Shown here one piece after another: positions 18,029 through 27,698 of a stretch of DNA of 64,000 nt (its first letter is position 1; each line of letters starts with the position of its first letter). The translations under genes were made by a program, and so were the position numbers. Origin of the DNA: Pedobacter ginsenosidimutans (GTDB taxonomy: Bacteria > Bacteroidota > Bacteroidia > Sphingobacteriales > Sphingobacteriaceae); the NCBI RefSeq assembly GCF_001442625.1, contig NZ_LMZQ01000027.1, forward strand, positions 1 through 64,000, given 5' to 3'. Below the pieces are notes generated by a model that searched no databases, was not told where the DNA came from, and was given only the letters and a program-made list of their open reading frames with translations.

Positions 18029-21000
18029 ATGTTTAGTAAATTCATACAAAGGCCAGTCCTTTCTATAGTAATATCGCTTATCATTGTGTTTCTTGGGGTG
18101 TTGGCCATTAGCTACCTGCCCGTTACACAATTTCCCTCTATTTCACCGCCTAAAGTTAATATTACGGCAGAGTACCCAGGGGCAAACAATGAGTTATTGA
18201 TCAAATCGGTAGTTATTCCGCTCGAACGTGCCCTTAACGGTGTGCCGGGCATGAAATATATTGCCTCTGATGCCGGTAATGATGGTGAAGCCTCCATCCA
18301 GGTCGTATTTAATTTAGGTACCGACCCCAATCAAGCTTCACTTAACGTACAGAACCGTGTAGCGGCCGTTACCAATAAACTTCCTCCTTTAGTGGTTCGC
18401 GAGGGCGTTAAAATTACCCGTGAAGAGTCTAACATGTTAATGTACATCAACCTGTACAGTAAAGACCCTAAAATGAATCAGAATTTCCTGTACAATTATG
18501 CCGATATCAACTTGCTTTCTGAGTTGAAAAGGGTTGATGGTGTAGGTTTTGCCGATATTTTGGGCGATAGGGATTATGCCATGCGGATCTGGCTTAAACC
18601 CGACCGTATGCAGGCTTATAAAATCTCTGTTGATGAGGTAATGAAAGCGCTTGATGAGCAAAGTTTAGAAGCCTCTCCAGGTAAAACAGGTGAGAGTTCT
18701 GGTAAACGCTCTCAGGCTTTTGAGTATGTGTTAAAATATTCCGGACGTTTTAGTACGAAAGAAGGATACGAAAATGTGGTACTCAGAGCAAGTGCAAATG
18801 GCGAATTACTTCGTTTAAAAGATGTTGCCGATGTAGATTTTAGCGCTTCTGCTTACAATTTGTACTCTACGTTAAACGGAAAGGCTTCTGCGGCTATTGT
18901 GTTAAAACAATCGTACGGAAGTAATGCCAGTCAGGTAATTAAAGATGTAAAAGCGAAAATGGCCGAAATCAAATCGAGCTCATTTCCTAAAGGTTTAGAT
19001 TATGAAGTAAGTTACGACGTTTCTAAATTCCTCGATGCCTCAATTGAAAAAGTAATCCACACCCTTGTCGAAGCCTTTATCCTGGTGGGTTTAGTGGTAT
19101 TTCTATTCCTTGGCGATTGGCGTTCAACCCTCATTCCAGCAATTGCTGTACCAGTATCCTTAATCGGAACTTTCGTGTTTATGCAGTTCTTCGGTATTAC
19201 GCTCAATCTGATCACCTTGTTCGCCTTGGTGTTGGCCATTGGGGTAGTAGTAGATGATGCCATTGTGGTAATTGAAGCGGTACACGCCAAGATGGAACAC
19301 GATCGGAAACTTTCGGTATTGAAGGCTACCCAGCAGGCCATGAAAGAAATTGGCGGCGCAATTATCGCCATTACCTTTCTAATGGCATCGGTATTTATTC
19401 CGGTAGCTTTTATGTCTGGGCCAGTAGGTATTTTCTACCGTCAGTTCTCGATCACCATGGCAACGGCAATTATCCTTTCCGGTATTGTGGCCTTAACACT
19501 TACGCCTGCATTGTGTGCCATTATGTTGAAGAATAACCATGGTTCGAAGAAAAAGAAGACCGTTATTGATCGCTTTTTAGATGGTTTCAATAATGGTTTT
19601 GCCAAACTTTCGGGGAAATACGAATTTGTTTTAACTAAAATGGTAAGTCGTAAGATCTTAACCTTTGGTATATTGATTGCATTTTGTTTGGGGGTTTGGG
19701 GATTAAGTGGAAGTGTACCATCAGGTTTTATCCCGAACGAAGATCAAGGGATGGTTTATGCCATTATCCAAACGCCTCCGGGATCTACCTTGGAGCGTAC
19801 TGATCAGATTGCTGAGAAACTGCAGAAAATGTGCGAGGATATTGATGGCGTAAAGTCGGTTTCATCTTTGGCAGGATATGAGATTCTTACTGAAGGTACG
19901 GGATCGAACTCCGGTACCTGTTTAATCAACCTGAAAGACTGGAGCGAACGTAAACATTCTGCAGTTGAGATTATTGAAGAGCTTGAAGAGAAATCGAAAT
20001 CTATTCCAGGTGCAACTATCGAATTTTTCCAGCCACCAGCCGTTCCGGGTTATGGTGCTGCGGGAGGTTTCGAGCTTCGTTTACTGGATAAAGCAGGTAG
20101 TGGCGATTATAAAAAAATGGAAACCGTTGCCAACGATTTTGTGAAAGAGCTGAACAAACGTAAAGAGCTATCATCAGTATTTACTTTTTACAGTGCGAGT
20201 TTCCCTCAGTACATGTTAGATGTTGACAATGATATTGCGCAACAAAAAGGAGTGAGTATTGATAATGCAATGAATACACTATCGACTTTTGTGGGGAGTA
20301 ATTACGAAACCAGTTTTATTAAATACGACCACCAATATAAAGTAATTGTACAGGCACTGCCTCAGTACAGGGCTTTGCCAGAAGATATTTTAAAACTCTC
20401 GGTTAAAAACGATCGCGATGAAATGGTGCCTTTCTCGGCTTTTATCAAAATGAGAAAAGTGTACGGGTTATCCGAAATTACCAGACACAATATGTATAAT
20501 GCTTCGGAGATCAGCGGACAATCTGCTCCGGGTTATAGTTCTGGTGAAGCCATCAAGGCCATTACTGAAGTAGCCAAAAAATCACTTCCAAGGGGATTTG
20601 GTATCGATTGGGCTGGTATATCTAAAGATGAAGTATCGAGGGGTAACGAAGCCATTTATATCTTCCTGATCTGCTTGGGCTTCGTTTATCTGGTTCTGGC
20701 AGCTCAATACGAAAGTTTTATTTTGCCACTTTCAGTTATCCTTTCTTTACCAGCGGGTATTTTTGGCGCTTTCCTGTTCTTAAAATTATTAGGATTGGAA
20801 AACAACATTTATGCACAGGTTGCGATGGTGATGCTGATTGGTTTACTGGGTAAAAACGCCGTGTTGATTGTGGAATTTGCAGCACAGCGGCATGCCCAGG
20901 GGGCAACGGTATTAAAAGCGGCAATGGAAGGAGCAAGTGTACGTTTTCGCCCGATTTTAATGACCTCTTTTGCCTTTATTGCAGGTCTGATCCCTTTAAT

Positions 21001-21199
21001 GATTGCATCAGGACCTGGAAAAATCGGTAACAGAACTATTGGATCGGCTGCTGCCGGAGGTATGCTTTTTGGTACCATTTTCGGGGTAGTAGTAATCCCC
21101 GGACTGTATTACATATTCGGATCAATAGCAGCAAAACACAAGCTGATCAAAATTGAAGAAGAACATCCATTAACTGAAGAAGTAGAAGATAATGTTTAA
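18029..21199 (+). CDS. RND multidrug efflux pump, inner-membrane subunit (AcrB/HAE1 type)
   Basis: The 1056 residues show the standard duplicated layout of twelve helices and two large periplasmic loops. The N-terminal FIQRPVLSIVISL is typical. The proton-relay aspartates are at D409 and D410 (GVVVDDAIVVIE) in helix 4. Its last 8 bases overlap the start of the outer-membrane component gene, indicating coupled translation. The HAE1 class exports hydrophobic or amphiphilic compounds; the specific cargo is not predictable. Confidence 0.95.
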   Translation: MFSKFIQRPVLSIVISLIIVFLGVLAISYLPVTQFPSISPPKVNITAEYPGANNELLIKSVVIPLERALNGVPGMKYIASDAGNDGEASIQVVFNLGTDPNQASLNVQNRVAAVTNKLPPLVVREGVKITREESNMLMYINLYSKDPKMNQNFLYNYADINLLSELKRVDGVGFADILGDRDYAMRIWLKPDRMQAYKISVDEVMKALDEQSLEASPGKTGESSGKRSQAFEYVLKYSGRFSTKEGYENVVLRASANGELLRLKDVADVDFSASAYNLYSTLNGKASAAIVLKQSYGSNASQVIKDVKAKMAEIKSSSFPKGLDYEVSYDVSKFLDASIEKVIHTLVEAFILVGLVVFLFLGDWRSTLIPAIAVPVSLIGTFVFMQFFGITLNLITLFALVLAIGVVVDDAIVVIEAVHAKMEHDRKLSVLKATQQAMKEIGGAIIAITFLMASVFIPVAFMSGPVGIFYRQFSITMATAIILSGIVALTLTPALCAIMLKNNHGSKKKKTVIDRFLDGFNNGFAKLSGKYEFVLTKMVSRKILTFGILIAFCLGVWGLSGSVPSGFIPNEDQGMVYAIIQTPPGSTLERTDQIAEKLQKMCEDIDGVKSVSSLAGYEILTEGTGSNSGTCLINLKDWSERKHSAVEIIEELEEKSKSIPGATIEFFQPPAVPGYGAAGGFELRLLDKAGSGDYKKMETVANDFVKELNKRKELSSVFTFYSASFPQYMLDVDNDIAQQKGVSIDNAMNTLSTFVGSNYETSFIKYDHQYKVIVQALPQYRALPEDILKLSVKNDRDEMVPFSAFIKMRKVYGLSEITRHNMYNASEISGQSAPGYSSGEAIKAITEVAKKSLPRGFGIDWAGISKDEVSRGNEAIYIFLICLGFVYLVLAAQYESFILPLSVILSLPAGIFGAFLFLKLLGLENNIYAQVAMVMLIGLLGKNAVLIVEFAAQRHAQGATVLKAAMEGASVRFRPILMTSFAFIAGLIPLMIASGPGKIGNRTIGSAAAGGMLFGTIFGVVVIPGLYYIFGSIAAKHKLIKIEEEHPLTEEVEDNV

Positions 21200-22625
21200 G
21201 AAAAATATTTATAAAGGCCTTGGTTTAGTGCTGATATGCGCTGCATATACCGCATGTAAATTGCCAGAAGTGGCCCAGCGCGCTGAAAATAAAAGTGTTC
21301 CTGCAGCCTTTAACGGCGCGCAGGATACCATAAGTACAGCCAGTATACAATGGCGGAAGTTTTTTACCGATCCAAATCTGGTAAATCTGATCGATACCGC
21401 GTTAAAAAATAACCAGGAGCTGAATATTACGCTTCAGGATATCGAGATTGCGAAAAACGAAATCAAGGCTAAAAAAGGAGAGCTTTTACCAAGTGTAACC
21501 TATGGCGTTGGTGCAGGCTTCGATAAGGTGGGCCGTTACACCAGTTCGGGCGCTGGCGATGCTTTTACAGAAATTACACCAGGTAAAGAAGTGCCTGAGG
21601 TATTGCCCGATTATCGTTTCGGTTTACAAGCCAATTGGGAAGCCGATATCTGGCACAAATTGCGCAATGCGAAGAAAGGAGCTATAAGTCATTATTTAGC
21701 AACGGTAGAAGGCAAAAATTTTGTGGTAACCAATTTAATTGCTGAGGTTGCAAATTCATATTACGAATTGCTAGCTGCAGATAATCAGTTAGAGACAGTG
21801 AAAAAAAACATTGAGCTGCAGAAAAATGCCTTAGAACTGATGAAAATCCAGAAACAGGCCAGTAGGGTTAATGAACTTGCAGTACGTAAATTTGAGGCTG
21901 AAGTTTTAAGCTCTAAGAGCCTGGAATTTGATATTCAGCAAAATATTACCGAAACAGAGAATAAGATCAATTTCCTGCTAGGCCGTTTTCCTCAGCCAAT
22001 TATAAGGGATAAATCGAGTTTTACCGATCTGGTACCACCAACAGTGCAGACAGGTTTACCTTCGCAATTATTAGCCAACCGACCTGATATTAAACAGGCT
22101 GAGTTAGAACTAGCTGCCGCTAAGTTGGATGTTAAAGTGGCTAAAGCACAGTTTTATCCATCTTTGGGTATTTCTGCCGCTATCGGCTACCAAGCTTTTA
22201 ATCCATCTTATTTATTGAGAACGCCCGAATCGTTGATCTACTCGTTAGCAGGAGATTTAGCCGGGCCACTCATTAATCGCAATGCCATTAAAGCCGAGTA
22301 TTTAACCGCAAACGCAAAACAGCTGCAGGCCGTTTATGATTACGAAAAAACAATTTTGAATGGTTATATCGAAGTGGCCAATCAGATGTCGAAAATCAGT
22401 AACCTGCAAAAAAGCTACGATTTGAAATCGAAACAGGTAGCTGCACTCACCCAATCGATCGATATTTCTAACGATTTGTTTAAATCGGCAAGGGCTGATT
22501 ATTTTGAGGTATTGATGACTCAACGTGATGCTTTGCAATCAAAATTAGAATTGATTGAAACCAAAAAACAGCAGTTGAATGCGGTGGTAGATATCTATCA
22601 CGCCTTAGGTGGGGGATGGAATTAA
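21192..22625 (+). CDS. TolC-like outer membrane efflux lipoprotein
   Basis: The 477-residue protein of the NodT/OprM type has a lipoprotein signal (YTAC, C22) and two repeats of the outer membrane efflux fold. The hallmark LLANRPDIKQAELELAAAK is near residue 295. It completes the RND tripartite pump and ends just before a strong terminator. Confidence 0.93.
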   Translation: MFKKNIYKGLGLVLICAAYTACKLPEVAQRAENKSVPAAFNGAQDTISTASIQWRKFFTDPNLVNLIDTALKNNQELNITLQDIEIAKNEIKAKKGELLPSVTYGVGAGFDKVGRYTSSGAGDAFTEITPGKEVPEVLPDYRFGLQANWEADIWHKLRNAKKGAISHYLATVEGKNFVVTNLIAEVANSYYELLAADNQLETVKKNIELQKNALELMKIQKQASRVNELAVRKFEAEVLSSKSLEFDIQQNITETENKINFLLGRFPQPIIRDKSSFTDLVPPTVQTGLPSQLLANRPDIKQAELELAAAKLDVKVAKAQFYPSLGISAAIGYQAFNPSYLLRTPESLIYSLAGDLAGPLINRNAIKAEYLTANAKQLQAVYDYEKTILNGYIEVANQMSKISNLQKSYDLKSKQVAALTQSIDISNDLFKSARADYFEVLMTQRDALQSKLELIETKKQQLNAVVDIYHALGGGWN

Positions 22626-22668
22626 TTAAAGTATAATCGCAATTCATATTATCGTTATATTTCTATTA

Positions 22669-22701
22669 GGGCTGCTTCGGGTTATCGGAGCAGCCTTTTT
22701 T
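22669..22701 (+). terminator. Rho-independent terminator of the efflux operon
   Basis: Stem arms GGCTGCT (22670-22676) and AGCAGCC (22689-22695), with further pairing of the adjacent bases, are followed by a run of six T. It lies 44 bases after the last efflux gene. Confidence 0.85.
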
Positions 22702-22803
22702 CGCTTTATTCATTTATTTATCATAAAAATTAGTTTAAAAACAAAGCCGCTCACTTAGGGTTTATCTTTATCGTATAGAAATTATTATAATAACTAAAAG
22801 CAC

Positions 22804-23634
22804 ATGGGAAATACAACATTTAAATTAGGCGAATTAGAAATTAACCGTCTAGGTTATGGTGCAATGCAGCTAACAGGTAACGGTGTTTTTGGCGAAGTGG
22901 AAGATCGCGAAAATGCAATAAAAGTTTTGCAGGAAGCTGTAGCAAATGGTGTTAATTTTATTGATACCGCAGAAGCTTACGGGCCAAAATTTAACGAATC
23001 TTTAATTGCTGATGCGCTACATCCTTATAAACACGATCTCCTTATTGCTACCAAAGGTGGTTTTGACCGACCGGGTCCCAACAATTGGGTTCCAAATGGT
23101 AACCCCGAAAAAATCAGGCAAGATATTGAAGGAAGTTTACAGCGTTTAAAAGTAGACTCGATTGATTTATGGCAACTGCATCGCATTGACCCTAAAGTTA
23201 ATGTAGGCGATACCCTTGCACCAGTTATAGAAGCGGTAAAAGAGGGTAAAATAAAATATGTTGGCCTGTCTGAAGTAACCATCGATCAGATCAAACAGGT
23301 ACAGGATCTTCTGCCAATTTTATCGGTTCAAAATATGTATAACCTGGCCAATAGGCAGTGGGAGAGTGTATTAGATTTTACTGATGAGCAAGGTTTGGCT
23401 TTTATTCCCTGGTTTCCACTGGCTTCTGGCCCCGCAAAATTAGAAGATAAAATTAAAGCAATAGCCGAAAAACATCAGGCCACTACAGCACAGATTGCAC
23501 TGGCCTGGTTATTAAAAAGATCTTCAAATATCCTGTTAATACCTGGAACAAAATCTACTGCGCATTTAAAAGAAAACTTAAAAGCTACAGAAATCGAATT
23601 AACTGATGCAGAATTTGAAAGTTTAGCGAAATAA
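22804..23634 (+). CDS. Aldo/keto reductase
   Basis: This 276-residue TIM-barrel NADPH oxidoreductase has the family signatures GVNFIDTAEAYGP (catalytic D and Y), LIATKGG (catalytic K) and the QLHRIDP histidine. The C-terminal LLIPGTKS segment binds the NADPH phosphate. It stands alone between a terminator and a repeat region. The substrate is unknown; short-chain carbonyls are typical. Confidence 0.9.
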   Translation: MGNTTFKLGELEINRLGYGAMQLTGNGVFGEVEDRENAIKVLQEAVANGVNFIDTAEAYGPKFNESLIADALHPYKHDLLIATKGGFDRPGPNNWVPNGNPEKIRQDIEGSLQRLKVDSIDLWQLHRIDPKVNVGDTLAPVIEAVKEGKIKYVGLSEVTIDQIKQVQDLLPILSVQNMYNLANRQWESVLDFTDEQGLAFIPWFPLASGPAKLEDKIKAIAEKHQATTAQIALAWLLKRSSNILLIPGTKSTAHLKENLKATEIELTDAEFESLAK

Positions 23635-23652
23635 GAACGGAAAATTCCCCGC

Positions 23653-23800
23653 GATCGTCATTTCGAGCGAACCCGATAGCTATCGGGTGCAACGCAGTCG
23701 AGAACCCGGAGGCTCTGCGAAGCAATCTGTCTACATAGATCTCTCCTCCGAAGGAGTTCCTTTGGAACACTCCGCATTACTGCAGAAGATGACGGTCTCG
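23653..23800. repeat. Dispersed palindromic repeat (MITE-like), copy 1
   Basis: It is bounded by CGTCAT (23656-23661) and ATGACG (23789-23794). An 18-bp perfect palindrome ACCCGATAGCTATCGGGT lies at 23671-23688. A 26-base segment at 23742-23767 (it begins TCTCCTCCGAAGGAG) recurs exactly at 37561-37586. It does not encode a protein. Confidence 0.75.
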
Positions 23801-23821
23801 CTTTAGGGCTTTTACACACCT

Positions 23822-23850
23822 TGTCATGTTGAGCGGAGTCGAAGCATCCT
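23822..23850. repeat. Short dispersed repeat
   Basis: TGTCATGTTGAGCGGAGTCG and the following AAGCATC resemble the TGTCATTTCGA and CTTCGACAGGCTCAGGATGAC elements at 36874 and 56765. Together with copy 1 it fills much of the 346-base gap before the VOC gene. Confidence 0.5.
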
Positions 23851-23980
23851 CCTAATAAAAATAGTTAACTAAATTACATTATCTGTGTGCATCCTTTTTA
23901 TCTGTGGTTAAATATCCTATCCTTGCCAAAGAATGTTAATTTTTATTAAAATTATTCCTTTATAAGTTTGATATTTAAAC

Positions 23981-24442
23981 ATGAAAAAAATCGTCCTGTT
24001 TACCTTTATTTTATTTTCTATCATTTTTCAAAAAGCCATGGCGCAAAATAAACCCGAAAATGTACCTGCTGTTTTAAATCATATCGCTGTTTATGTAGCT
24101 GATCTAAACATCGCAACAACTTTTTACGAAAGTGTGTTTAACCTTAAAATCATTCCCGAACCTTTTAAAGATAACCGTCATACCTGGTTTACTTTAGGGC
24201 CAGCCGGACAGTTGCATTTAATCCAGGGCGCAAAAGGAAATGAGGTTTTTGATAAAAACGGGCATTTGTGTTTCAGTGTTCCATCAGTTGATGAATTTGT
24301 AAAAAAGCTGAATGCCAAAAATATCAGTTTCGAGGATTGGCCAGGAAAGAAAGGCGGAATTACCTTGCGTGTGGATGGCGTAAAACAAGTTTATTTCAAA
24401 GATCCCGACGGGCATTGGTTAGAAGTAAACGATGCTAAGTAA
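23981..24442 (+). CDS. Secreted VOC-superfamily (glyoxalase-like) protein
   Basis: The 153 residues start with a signal peptide ending MAQ (about residue 22), then a single VOC domain with LNHIAVYVADLNIATTFYE at the start and FKDPDGHWLEVN at the end. H and E residues in these positions are the usual metal ligands. The fold covers glyoxalase I, dioxygenases and resistance proteins. Export is unusual for a glyoxalase and the substrate is unknown. A TAAGTTTG -7 box lies at 23963-23970. Confidence 0.85.
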   Translation: MKKIVLFTFILFSIIFQKAMAQNKPENVPAVLNHIAVYVADLNIATTFYESVFNLKIIPEPFKDNRHTWFTLGPAGQLHLIQGAKGNEVFDKNGHLCFSVPSVDEFVKKLNAKNISFEDWPGKKGGITLRVDGVKQVYFKDPDGHWLEVNDAK

Positions 24443-24508
24443 ATATTTTACTACGTGCAGATTTTGTTTTGCACCATCCCTTATATTTAGGTTTTATCCG
24501 CTAAGCTT

Positions 24509-25654
24509 ATGAAACTAAAATTCCTGAAGTATTTTTGTATTGCCTTTTTAATAATTGGTGTAGTTGAGCAATTAAAAGCTCAAAATGCTAACGCCGAAGC
24601 AGAATTTAAAGCTATAATGGAGAAGTATAATGCGGTTGGTGCAGCTGTGGCTGTGGTAAAAGAAGGTAAGATTATTTATACCCACTCTTTTGGACTAAAA
24701 GATTTAGAAAATAAAAAGCCTTTAACTGATCAGGATATTTTCAGGATCGCTTCGATTTCTAAATCTTTCTCGGCAACGTCGATTATGCAGCTGGTAGAAG
24801 CGGGTAAGATTTCTTTAGATGATGATTTTGGTGATCTGGTGGGTTTTAAAATCAGGAATCCAAAATTTCCTGATCAGAAAATTACCTTAAAAATGGCTTT
24901 ATCACATACTTCAAGTTTAAACGATTCTCAGGGCTATTTAAATCTGGATGTGATCAATCCCGATAAAAATCCAAACTGGGCCAAATGTTATAACGATTAT
25001 GCCCCAGGAAGCAAATTTGATTATTGTAATCTTAATTTTAACCTGATCGGTACCATCATTGAGAAAAAATCGGGTGAGCGTTTCGATAATTATGTAAAAA
25101 ACCATGTGTTGAGGCCCTTAGGACTTTATGCAGGTTATTGTGTCGACTCTTTAGATAGCACACGTTTTGTTAATTTATACGAATATCATGCCGATACGAA
25201 AACTTATACACCGTCGCCAACAGCATATGCGCCACGAAGAACAGAAATTGCAAATTACATAATGGGTTATAGTACGCCTGTTTTTTCGCCAACAGGTGGG
25301 ATGAAAATTTCGGCTATTGATTTAGCTAAATATATGATCATGCACATGAATTATGGCACATCAAATGGTATTAAGATAATCACTAAAAAGAGTGCGAAAC
25401 AAATGCAGACCGCCTTAACCGATGATGAAGGGTATGGCTTGGCCATCAGGACTGCAGATCAGCTTATCCCGGGTGTAAAACTGAAAGGACATACTGGCTC
25501 AGCTTATGGTTTGTTCAGCACCATGTTTTTTAATCCAAAAGAAAAATTCGGCTTCGTTATTATTACGAATGGTATAAATGCTACCTATACTGATGGCTTT
25601 CCTGATTTTAGCAGGGCAGCTATCAACAGTTTGTATCAGGCATTTATTAACTAA
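24509..25654 (+). CDS. Secreted serine hydrolase of the class C beta-lactamase / D-Ala carboxypeptidase family
   Basis: The 381-residue protein has a signal peptide ending KAQ. The nucleophile motif SxxK is S82-I-S-K85, the YxN motif is Y172-C-N174, and an HTG motif (KGHTGSAYG) near the C-terminus replaces KTG, as in many family VIII esterase and peptidase relatives. Likely activities are esterase, D-aminopeptidase or cell-wall peptidase; beta-lactam hydrolysis cannot be claimed. Confidence 0.88.
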   Translation: MKLKFLKYFCIAFLIIGVVEQLKAQNANAEAEFKAIMEKYNAVGAAVAVVKEGKIIYTHSFGLKDLENKKPLTDQDIFRIASISKSFSATSIMQLVEAGKISLDDDFGDLVGFKIRNPKFPDQKITLKMALSHTSSLNDSQGYLNLDVINPDKNPNWAKCYNDYAPGSKFDYCNLNFNLIGTIIEKKSGERFDNYVKNHVLRPLGLYAGYCVDSLDSTRFVNLYEYHADTKTYTPSPTAYAPRRTEIANYIMGYSTPVFSPTGGMKISAIDLAKYMIMHMNYGTSNGIKIITKKSAKQMQTALTDDEGYGLAIRTADQLIPGVKLKGHTGSAYGLFSTMFFNPKEKFGFVIITNGINATYTDGFPDFSRAAINSLYQAFIN

Positions 25655-25674
25655 ACCTGAATTAATCTTTAAAC

Positions 25675-25899
25675 CTATGAAGGATTAAGAAAACGTTTAT
25701 AAGCATTTCCGGATTTAATTTTTTCCATTGTCAAATATTCTTTCACAATAGAAAATTCCATACTCTGGATGGCTTTGACCACCGATTTTAGTTTTTCACC
25801 TGTAACACCTAATCTGGCTGCCCAGTAATTTCGATCTTGCTCATCAGCAATCTCAATAAACTCTTTTCGGGCATTCATCGAATTAATTTGATATTCCAT
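25675..25899 (-). CDS. DUF3606-like mini-protein, copy 1
   Basis: This 74-residue helical protein has the family pattern YWAARLGVTGEKLKSVV, a YW-aromatic pair followed by a helix-turn-helix-like segment. Its function is unknown. A second member with the same YW...GV-K-KLK-VV spacing precedes ligD at 27515. The C-terminal extension here (KSGNAYKRFLNPS) is not in the other copy. Confidence 0.6.
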   Translation of the reverse strand: MEYQINSMNARKEFIEIADEQDRNYWAARLGVTGEKLKSVVKAIQSMEFSIVKEYLTMEKIKSGNAYKRFLNPS

Positions 25900-26198
25900 C
25901 TTTTTACTGATTTTTGGTTAGTTAATATGTGAAACAAACACCGCTAATTCTGATTTGGTTTTGGAGTTTTGCCAATAGATTGTCAAATATAAATGTACAA
26001 AGGCTTTTTTGTTAATAATCATGAGGTAGAATGCCCTAATTGTCCTAAACCAATTACAAAACGGGTCTTAAAAATCGATTTAGGACTGTTCTTTTTGAGC
26101 GACATCTTTATTTCAAAAAAGAGTAACATTTTCCTTACAAAACGTTAGGAATTCTCAATTAGCATTTTTATTATTGTATTGTAATATAATTTTTACAA

Positions 26199-27407
26199 AT
26201 GCTAAATCATTTTCTAACCAACGCTACAGGTTTATCTCATCGCCCAAAATATTATCAAAACAATCGTTTTGTATTATTTCTTTGGGTATTGATTACACTC
26301 ATTTTTGTGATTGATTCTTGGGCAACGCATAGGTACAATAACTATCTTATTTTTGAGAATACCTTCAGGAATCTACTTCAACAAAAATCTCTTTATGCAT
26401 GGTACCCAGCTTATCACGAAGATGCCAATCATTATGGCCCCATTTTTAGTGTTTTAATTGCTCCATTTGCCTTAATGCCTAATTGGATTGGCTTACTCTT
26501 TTGGAACCTGTTTAACTGTTTCCTGCTCTTTAAAGCGGTTCAAACCTTACCTCTGGCCGAAGATAAAAAGGTGATTATCGGTTATATTGCCATTCCCTGT
26601 CTAATCGAATCGATGCTTAACCAGCAGTTTAATGCAGGTGCCGCGGCCTTAATGATATTGAGTTATACGCAAATAGATAAAGGTAGAGGGATATGGTCTG
26701 CACTTTGTATTGTGCTGGGTACATTTATCAAACTTTATGGCGTTGTGGGGTTAGTATTCTTCTTTTTTGCCAAGAAAAAACCAGTATTTGTGTTATGGTT
26801 AATCATGTGGTCTATCGTGATATTCTTATTGCCAATGTTGTTCGCCTCTCCTGATTTTGTTGTGCAAAGTTATATCGATTGGAAAAACTCACTGATCGGG
26901 AAAAATATGATCAATGTTTCAGGTGGAGAAGATATTTCGATTATGGGTTTCTTTAGGCAACTATTTAACTCGCCTAAAATACCCAATTTACTTTTTATTG
27001 GCCTTGGTGCATTGTTGTTTATGCTGCCTTTTAGGTACATTACTTATTTTTCGAAAAGTAAATTCCAGCTCATGATTTTATCTTCCGTATTGTTGTTTCC
27101 AGTACTGTTTAGTACTGGAGCAGAAGATTGTACGTTTATCATTTCTATAACTGGTGTAGGCATTTGGTATGTAAAAGAAAATAATAAAGTGCTGAAAAAT
27201 GTATTGTTGCCAATTTTACTTTTCATCACCTGCAATTTCCCTTTGCTACTTTTTCCGACTTTTGCAAAAGCACATCGTTTATCATTATCCATCATTAGTT
27301 TTCCTTATTTTTTGGTTTGGTTGAGGGTTATCAATATCGCGATAAATGATAAACTCATTCATGAAGAAGAAACAGAACCAGAGATGGATACAGCACGAGT
27401 AGATTAA
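26199..27407 (+). CDS. Polytopic membrane protein, GT87/DUF2029-like glycosyltransferase
   Basis: This 402-residue protein has about nine or ten hydrophobic helices. An early loop YNNYLIFENTFRNLL and the polar segment AYHEDANHYGP, near residues 72-82, are in the position where polyprenol-phosphate-sugar mannosyltransferases of this fold carry their catalytic acid. No partner glycan genes are adjacent. The assignment is by architecture and is tentative as to activity. Confidence 0.6.
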   Translation: MLNHFLTNATGLSHRPKYYQNNRFVLFLWVLITLIFVIDSWATHRYNNYLIFENTFRNLLQQKSLYAWYPAYHEDANHYGPIFSVLIAPFALMPNWIGLLFWNLFNCFLLFKAVQTLPLAEDKKVIIGYIAIPCLIESMLNQQFNAGAAALMILSYTQIDKGRGIWSALCIVLGTFIKLYGVVGLVFFFFAKKKPVFVLWLIMWSIVIFLLPMLFASPDFVVQSYIDWKNSLIGKNMINVSGGEDISIMGFFRQLFNSPKIPNLLFIGLGALLFMLPFRYITYFSKSKFQLMILSSVLLFPVLFSTGAEDCTFIISITGVGIWYVKENNKVLKNVLLPILLFITCNFPLLLFPTFAKAHRLSLSIISFPYFLVWLRVINIAINDKLIHEEETEPEMDTARVD

Positions 27408-27514
27408 CTTTTAAATTTTATTTTTTTTTGGTTTTAATATCCGTTTGTAAAAATGGCTGTTAAAACCTTTTTTATTATTCGGCTGTTTTGTATCTGTCTA
27501 ATCAAAAAATAGTT

Positions 27515-27688
27515 ATGGATAATAAACAGAAAAACGGTAGTGCTGATCGGGCTAGGATCAACATTAACGAAGGTTATGAGCTGGATTATTGGTCTAACAA
27601 ATTCGGGGTAAGCAAAGATAAGCTGAAAGCCGTAGTGCAAACGGTTGGTACCTCTGCCCGCGCAGTTGAAGATTATTTGAAAAAGTAA
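27515..27688 (+). CDS. DUF3606 mini-protein, copy 2, upstream of ligD
   Basis: The 57-residue protein begins at ATG 27515; an in-frame TTG at 27488 is less likely. It contains ININEGYELDYWSNKFGV followed by SKDKLKAVVQTVGTSA, the DUF3606 core. It ends 10 bases before ligD, so the two share a transcript. The function is unknown. The link to a DNA repair ligase suggests a small accessory or DNA-binding role, which is inference. Confidence 0.7.
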   Translation: MDNKQKNGSADRARININEGYELDYWSNKFGVSKDKLKAVVQTVGTSARAVEDYLKK

Positions 27689-27698
27689 AATATTTATT

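Noticed and set aside
23653-23800. Possible structured RNA gene or tRNA
   Set aside because: No cloverleaf or conserved tRNA bases are seen, and the sequence shares an exact segment with 37561, which indicates a dispersed repeat.
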